Assembly: GCF_000213575.1 (NCBI RefSeq)
Contig: NZ_GL892007.1
Coordinates: 248,001-312,000, forward strand
DNA length: 64,000 nt
Direction of reading: 5' to 3'
Source of the DNA: Dysgonomonas mossii DSM 22836
GTDB taxonomy: Bacteria > Bacteroidota > Bacteroidia > Bacteroidales > Dysgonomonadaceae
The position numbers and the translations under genes were made by a program. This document shows positions 61,390 through 64,000 of the stretch, piece after piece (position 1 is the stretch's first letter; each line of letters begins with the position of its first letter). The notes under the pieces are model-generated. The model worked only from the letters and a program-made list of their open reading frames with translations. It had not been told where the DNA came from and did no database searches.

Positions 61390-62556
61390 ATGCGATACAA
61401 AATAATACTTATTCTTCTGGTAGGAATAGTAATAACAGTGAATGCACAGACAAATATCGAGGAAGACACAATTATAGTTGAAAATAAAGGTTTTATAAAA
61501 CCGGCAATTAATTATATAGAGAATACAGTTTTCCAATATTTACAAAAATCCGATCAAACTTCATCAGACAAATCTTTTAACTATTCTGTAATCGGAGGCC
61601 CTTATTATACCAATGAAACTAAGGTTGGTATGGGGCTTATAGGCTCAGGGCTATTTCGCCTAAACGGTTGTGAGAAGGATAATGATCCATCTAATATATC
61701 TTTATATATTAATGCAACCTCCTCAGGAGCTTATGCTCTTGGAATACGCAGTAGTATTTATTTCCAAAAAAAGAGATATTGGATAGATTCGGATATTTCT
61801 TTTTCTGATACACCTTCCCAATATTGGGGAGTTGGTTATAATGCAGGAAGAAATTCATATTACACAGATTATAACATACAAGATATGCAAGTAAAAGTCA
61901 ATTTATTCAAGAAAATAGATAACCATACTGCCATAGGTTTGATGACAAATGCTCGAGATATAAGGGGTAAATATTTTGATGATATGAGTATTCTGAATGG
62001 AGAGAAAAGAAAAATAACAGTGATAGGTGCCGGAATGACTTTAATTTATGATTCCAGAGATAATACTACAGAACCTCATAAGGGAATCTATATAAAAATC
62101 GGAGATATATTCTATCCAAATTTCTCTAGTAACACTTCTGGCTTTAATAAAACAGAGATGACATTCAGATATTACAAAAAACTCAATAAGGGAACTATTG
62201 TTGCTTTTGATCTTGGAGGGCAATTCAACAGGGGGGATGTTCCTTGGAACCTGATGGCTCAAGCAGGAGATGCAAGCCAAATGCGTGGATACTATACAGG
62301 ACAATACAGAGATAAAAACTTCGTAGAATCACAAATTGAGTTAAGACAGCACATTTACAAACGAAGTAGTATGGTTGCGTGGGTAGGTGCAGGAAATGTT
62401 TTCCCTAAATTAAGCGATTTCAAAATGAAAGAAACCTTGCCAACTTTTGGACTTGGATATCGTTTTAGAGTTAAAGACAGAACTAACCTTCGAATTGATT
62501 ATGGTATAGGCAAGGGTCAATCTGCATTTTATATTAACATAAATGAGGCTTTTTAG
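61390..62556 (+). CDS. Omp85/D15-type outer-membrane barrel protein without POTRA domains
   Basis: Outer-membrane protein of 388 residues. From the ATG at 61390 it has a clear signal peptide (MRYKIILILLVGIVITVNAQ). An upstream in-frame GTG at 61354 would precede the signal and coincide with the predicted transcription start, so I reject it. The C-terminal part matches the bacterial surface antigen (Omp85/D15) barrel: DSRDNTTEPHKGIYIKIGD, the lid-loop motif QMRGYYTGQYRDKNFVESQIELR and a final aromatic residue (NEAF). POTRA domains are absent, so it is not BamA itself; members of this short family have no settled function. It lies beyond the terminator of susD and has its own promoter, so it is probably not part of the xylan system. 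Confidence 0.75.
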   Translation: MRYKIILILLVGIVITVNAQTNIEEDTIIVENKGFIKPAINYIENTVFQYLQKSDQTSSDKSFNYSVIGGPYYTNETKVGMGLIGSGLFRLNGCEKDNDPSNISLYINATSSGAYALGIRSSIYFQKKRYWIDSDISFSDTPSQYWGVGYNAGRNSYYTDYNIQDMQVKVNLFKKIDNHTAIGLMTNARDIRGKYFDDMSILNGEKRKITVIGAGMTLIYDSRDNTTEPHKGIYIKIGDIFYPNFSSNTSGFNKTEMTFRYYKKLNKGTIVAFDLGGQFNRGDVPWNLMAQAGDASQMRGYYTGQYRDKNFVESQIELRQHIYKRSSMVAWVGAGNVFPKLSDFKMKETLPTFGLGYRFRVKDRTNLRIDYGIGKGQSAFYININEAF

Positions 62557-62561
62557 TATTC

Positions 62562-63902
62562 TTAGCTCAGAGTAAACTCAATCGTAAAAGTGGTTCCTTT
62601 ATCTACTACAGAATGAATACCTATTATTCCTTTATGAAGAACTATTACTTTTTTCACCAAAGCTAAACCTATACCATTCCCCTGTACATATTTTTTATTT
62701 GTTCCCCGGAAAAATGGAGTAAATAGATGTTCTAGCTCATCCTCGAGGATACCTATACCTGTATCCGAGAATCGTAAAATAACTCTTTTGCCAATAAGAG
62801 AGATTTCAACAGTAGAGGTTTTATTGTGCGAATATTTGCAATTATTCTCCATTAGATTGACAAAGGCTGTCTTTAAGAGATACTCATTTCCAATAATAGA
62901 TAGTTCTCTATTTTCCATAATACCCTGATTGAAAATAAGCTTAATATCATATTCAGGATTCCCCTTCAAGACTAATTCTACAGCTTCTAAGACTGCCTCA
63001 TCAATCTTTACGGGATTCATAGACATATTGTTTTCATCGTAACTGGCTTTTGCCAAATCGAGTAAACCGTTAAGTAGTTTTATCAGTTTGTTTGTATCCT
63101 GACGCGAGTTTATTAAAGTATTTCTATATTCTTCTGCCGTACGTTCTTTTAATAGTGATAGATCTATCTCTCCGATAAGAGTTGCCAAGGGTGTACGAAG
63201 TTCATGAGATACATTGCTGACAAACATTTTCTGAGATTCAAAAGATGCCTCTATTATATCCAATGCTTTATTAAATGATGCTGCAAGTTCTCCAAATTCA
63301 TCTTTCTCATTATATCCGATCAGTCGTAAATGAAGTTTATTCGCTGTTATATCTTTCATTCTATCCGAAATAGTTCCTACAGGTTTTAAAACGGATTTTG
63401 CGAGATAGTATCCGAGGACACATGCCGCAAGTAAAGAAACCAAACTTAATATAAGAAGATAAAGGACCAATTTTTGCATTTTGATCTGTCCATAGTTATC
63501 ATGTCCAGATGTGATAACTGCATAATTTACATTCTGATGAGTAAAGATAAATCCAATGGTCTGGAATTTCCCTTCATTTTCTATATAGTCTTCTTTTGTT
63601 TCAAATATATCTTTTACGATAGTTGCTATTTCCTCACTTCTATTAGAAATTTTATCTGCGTCGGTATAAAGAAGTTTGTAATTAATATCATATATAGAAA
63701 CATCTATTTTATCTAATTTTTTCTGGATAGCTTTTGCTTTAAAAAAAAGCTCGGCTCTTGCAGCACCTTCCTTTTTTAGATCTACATAAAATTCCTGCAT
63801 CCTTACCCTAGTGGATACAATATAGTTGAGTGCAACAAATACAAACATTACAGCAGTTATCACAGCTGTAATACGAAGGGCTATCCTTGTACGTATTTTC
63901 AT
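62562..63902 (-). CDS. Sensor histidine kinase (HAMP type)
   Basis: Inner-membrane histidine kinase of 446 residues. Two membrane helices (about 9-29 and 144-166) flank a periplasmic domain of about 115 residues with no recognised ligand fold. A HAMP linker (about 167-220), a dimerisation domain with H233 in FVSNVSHELRTPLATL and an ATPase domain (N-box NLMENNCKYSHN, then DTGIGI and GNGIGLALV) follow. Its ATG overlaps the stop of the response regulator by 4 bp. The stimulus is unknown. Organisation and domains resemble CusS/RprX-like kinases rather than polysaccharide sensors, and I infer no link to the xylan locus. Confidence 0.9.
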   Translation of the reverse strand: MKIRTRIALRITAVITAVMFVFVALNYIVSTRVRMQEFYVDLKKEGAARAELFFKAKAIQKKLDKIDVSIYDINYKLLYTDADKISNRSEEIATIVKDIFETKEDYIENEGKFQTIGFIFTHQNVNYAVITSGHDNYGQIKMQKLVLYLLILSLVSLLAACVLGYYLAKSVLKPVGTISDRMKDITANKLHLRLIGYNEKDEFGELAASFNKALDIIEASFESQKMFVSNVSHELRTPLATLIGEIDLSLLKERTAEEYRNTLINSRQDTNKLIKLLNGLLDLAKASYDENNMSMNPVKIDEAVLEAVELVLKGNPEYDIKLIFNQGIMENRELSIIGNEYLLKTAFVNLMENNCKYSHNKTSTVEISLIGKRVILRFSDTGIGILEDELEHLFTPFFRGTNKKYVQGNGIGLALVKKVIVLHKGIIGIHSVVDKGTTFTIEFTLS

Positions 63903-64000
63903 TCTTCACTTTTTAGTATAAAACCTAATCCCGGACGTGTGTGTATAAGTTTCGAATCGAACCCTTTATCAATCTTCACCCTTAAGTAATTTATATAAAC
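63899..64000 (-). CDS. OmpR-family response regulator, C-terminal end (cut by window edge)
   Basis: Only the last 33 codons lie in the window; the minus-strand reading gives YINYLRVKIDKGF, then KLIHTRPGLGFIL and a stop. This is the end of an OmpR-type winged-helix domain (the VYINYLR/IxTxRGxGY-like wing). The stop overlaps the histidine kinase start by 4 bp (ATGA), so the two form a conventional pair. Confidence 0.8.
   Translation of the reverse strand, partial: VYINYLRVKIDKGFDSKLIHTRPGLGFILKSEE

Overview
The window looks like part of the chromosome of a Bacteroidota (Bacteroidales) bacterium, most likely Dysgonomonas or a close relative. The sequence shows AT-rich DNA, TAnnTTTG-type -7 boxes, a SusC/SusD pair, three hybrid two-component systems (HTCS) and lipoprotein glycoside hydrolases. 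The genus is inference: the tandem CE1-CBM48-CE1 esterase resembles a bimodular esterase described from Dysgonomonas mossii, and the overall set resembles the large glucuronoarabinoxylan loci of Bacteroides ovatus. Nearly the whole window (about 131-61100) is one xylan (glucuronoarabinoxylan) utilization locus. I saw no rRNA, tRNA, CRISPR array or intact insertion sequence.

Layout. (1) 131-4482, minus strand: a GH43 gene with its own promoter, then a decayed duplicate of a transporter-GH10-GH43 operon in which only a scrap of the transporter remains. (2) 5040-13758, plus strand: HTCS1, transketolase and a GH146/GH127 beta-L-arabinofuranosidase; then a Nudix/AraR-like regulator on the minus strand. 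(3) 25374-14859, minus strand: a seven-gene operon GH31-GH97-GH43/CBM6-GH43/CBM6-CE6-GH8-CE1, preceded by HTCS2. (4) A lone nucleotidyltransferase-fold gene (29767-30357). (5) 37677-30503, minus strand: GH43, tandem CE1, GH43, GH51. (6) 38488-50698, plus strand: GH115, CE20-like esterase, GPH-family transporter, GH10, GH43, GH67, uxuA and a uxuB-type reductase. (7) HTCS3 (minus) divergent from SusC/SusD (plus). (8) After a strong terminator at 61136-61170, a probably unrelated surface-antigen barrel protein and a histidine kinase/response regulator pair cut by the window edge.

How the genes work together (inference from family knowledge). SusC/SusD import xylan fragments. Periplasmic esterases remove acetyl and feruloyl groups; GH43, GH51 and GH146 remove arabinose; GH115 and GH67 remove (methyl)glucuronic acid; GH31 and GH97 remove alpha-linked caps; GH10, GH8 and GH43 cut the backbone to xylose and short oligosaccharides. 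The GPH-family transporter takes products across the inner membrane. Transketolase serves the pentose phosphate pathway, and UxuA with the reductase act on the hexuronate branch.

The most striking non-coding signal is regulatory. Five promoters carry the direct repeat TGCRACA-N14-TGCRACA (21-bp period; one has a degenerate distal half-site), and in all five exactly 72 nt separate the repeat from a perfect TAnnTTTG box. They lie upstream of GH43 (131-1855), transketolase, SusC and both divergent operons around 38 kb. At the last place the two promoters lie in a perfect 96-bp inverted repeat with a 435-bp spacer. Inversion of that spacer would swap a perfect and a degenerate half-site between the two operons. 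The GH31 operon lacks this element and is probably controlled by HTCS2.
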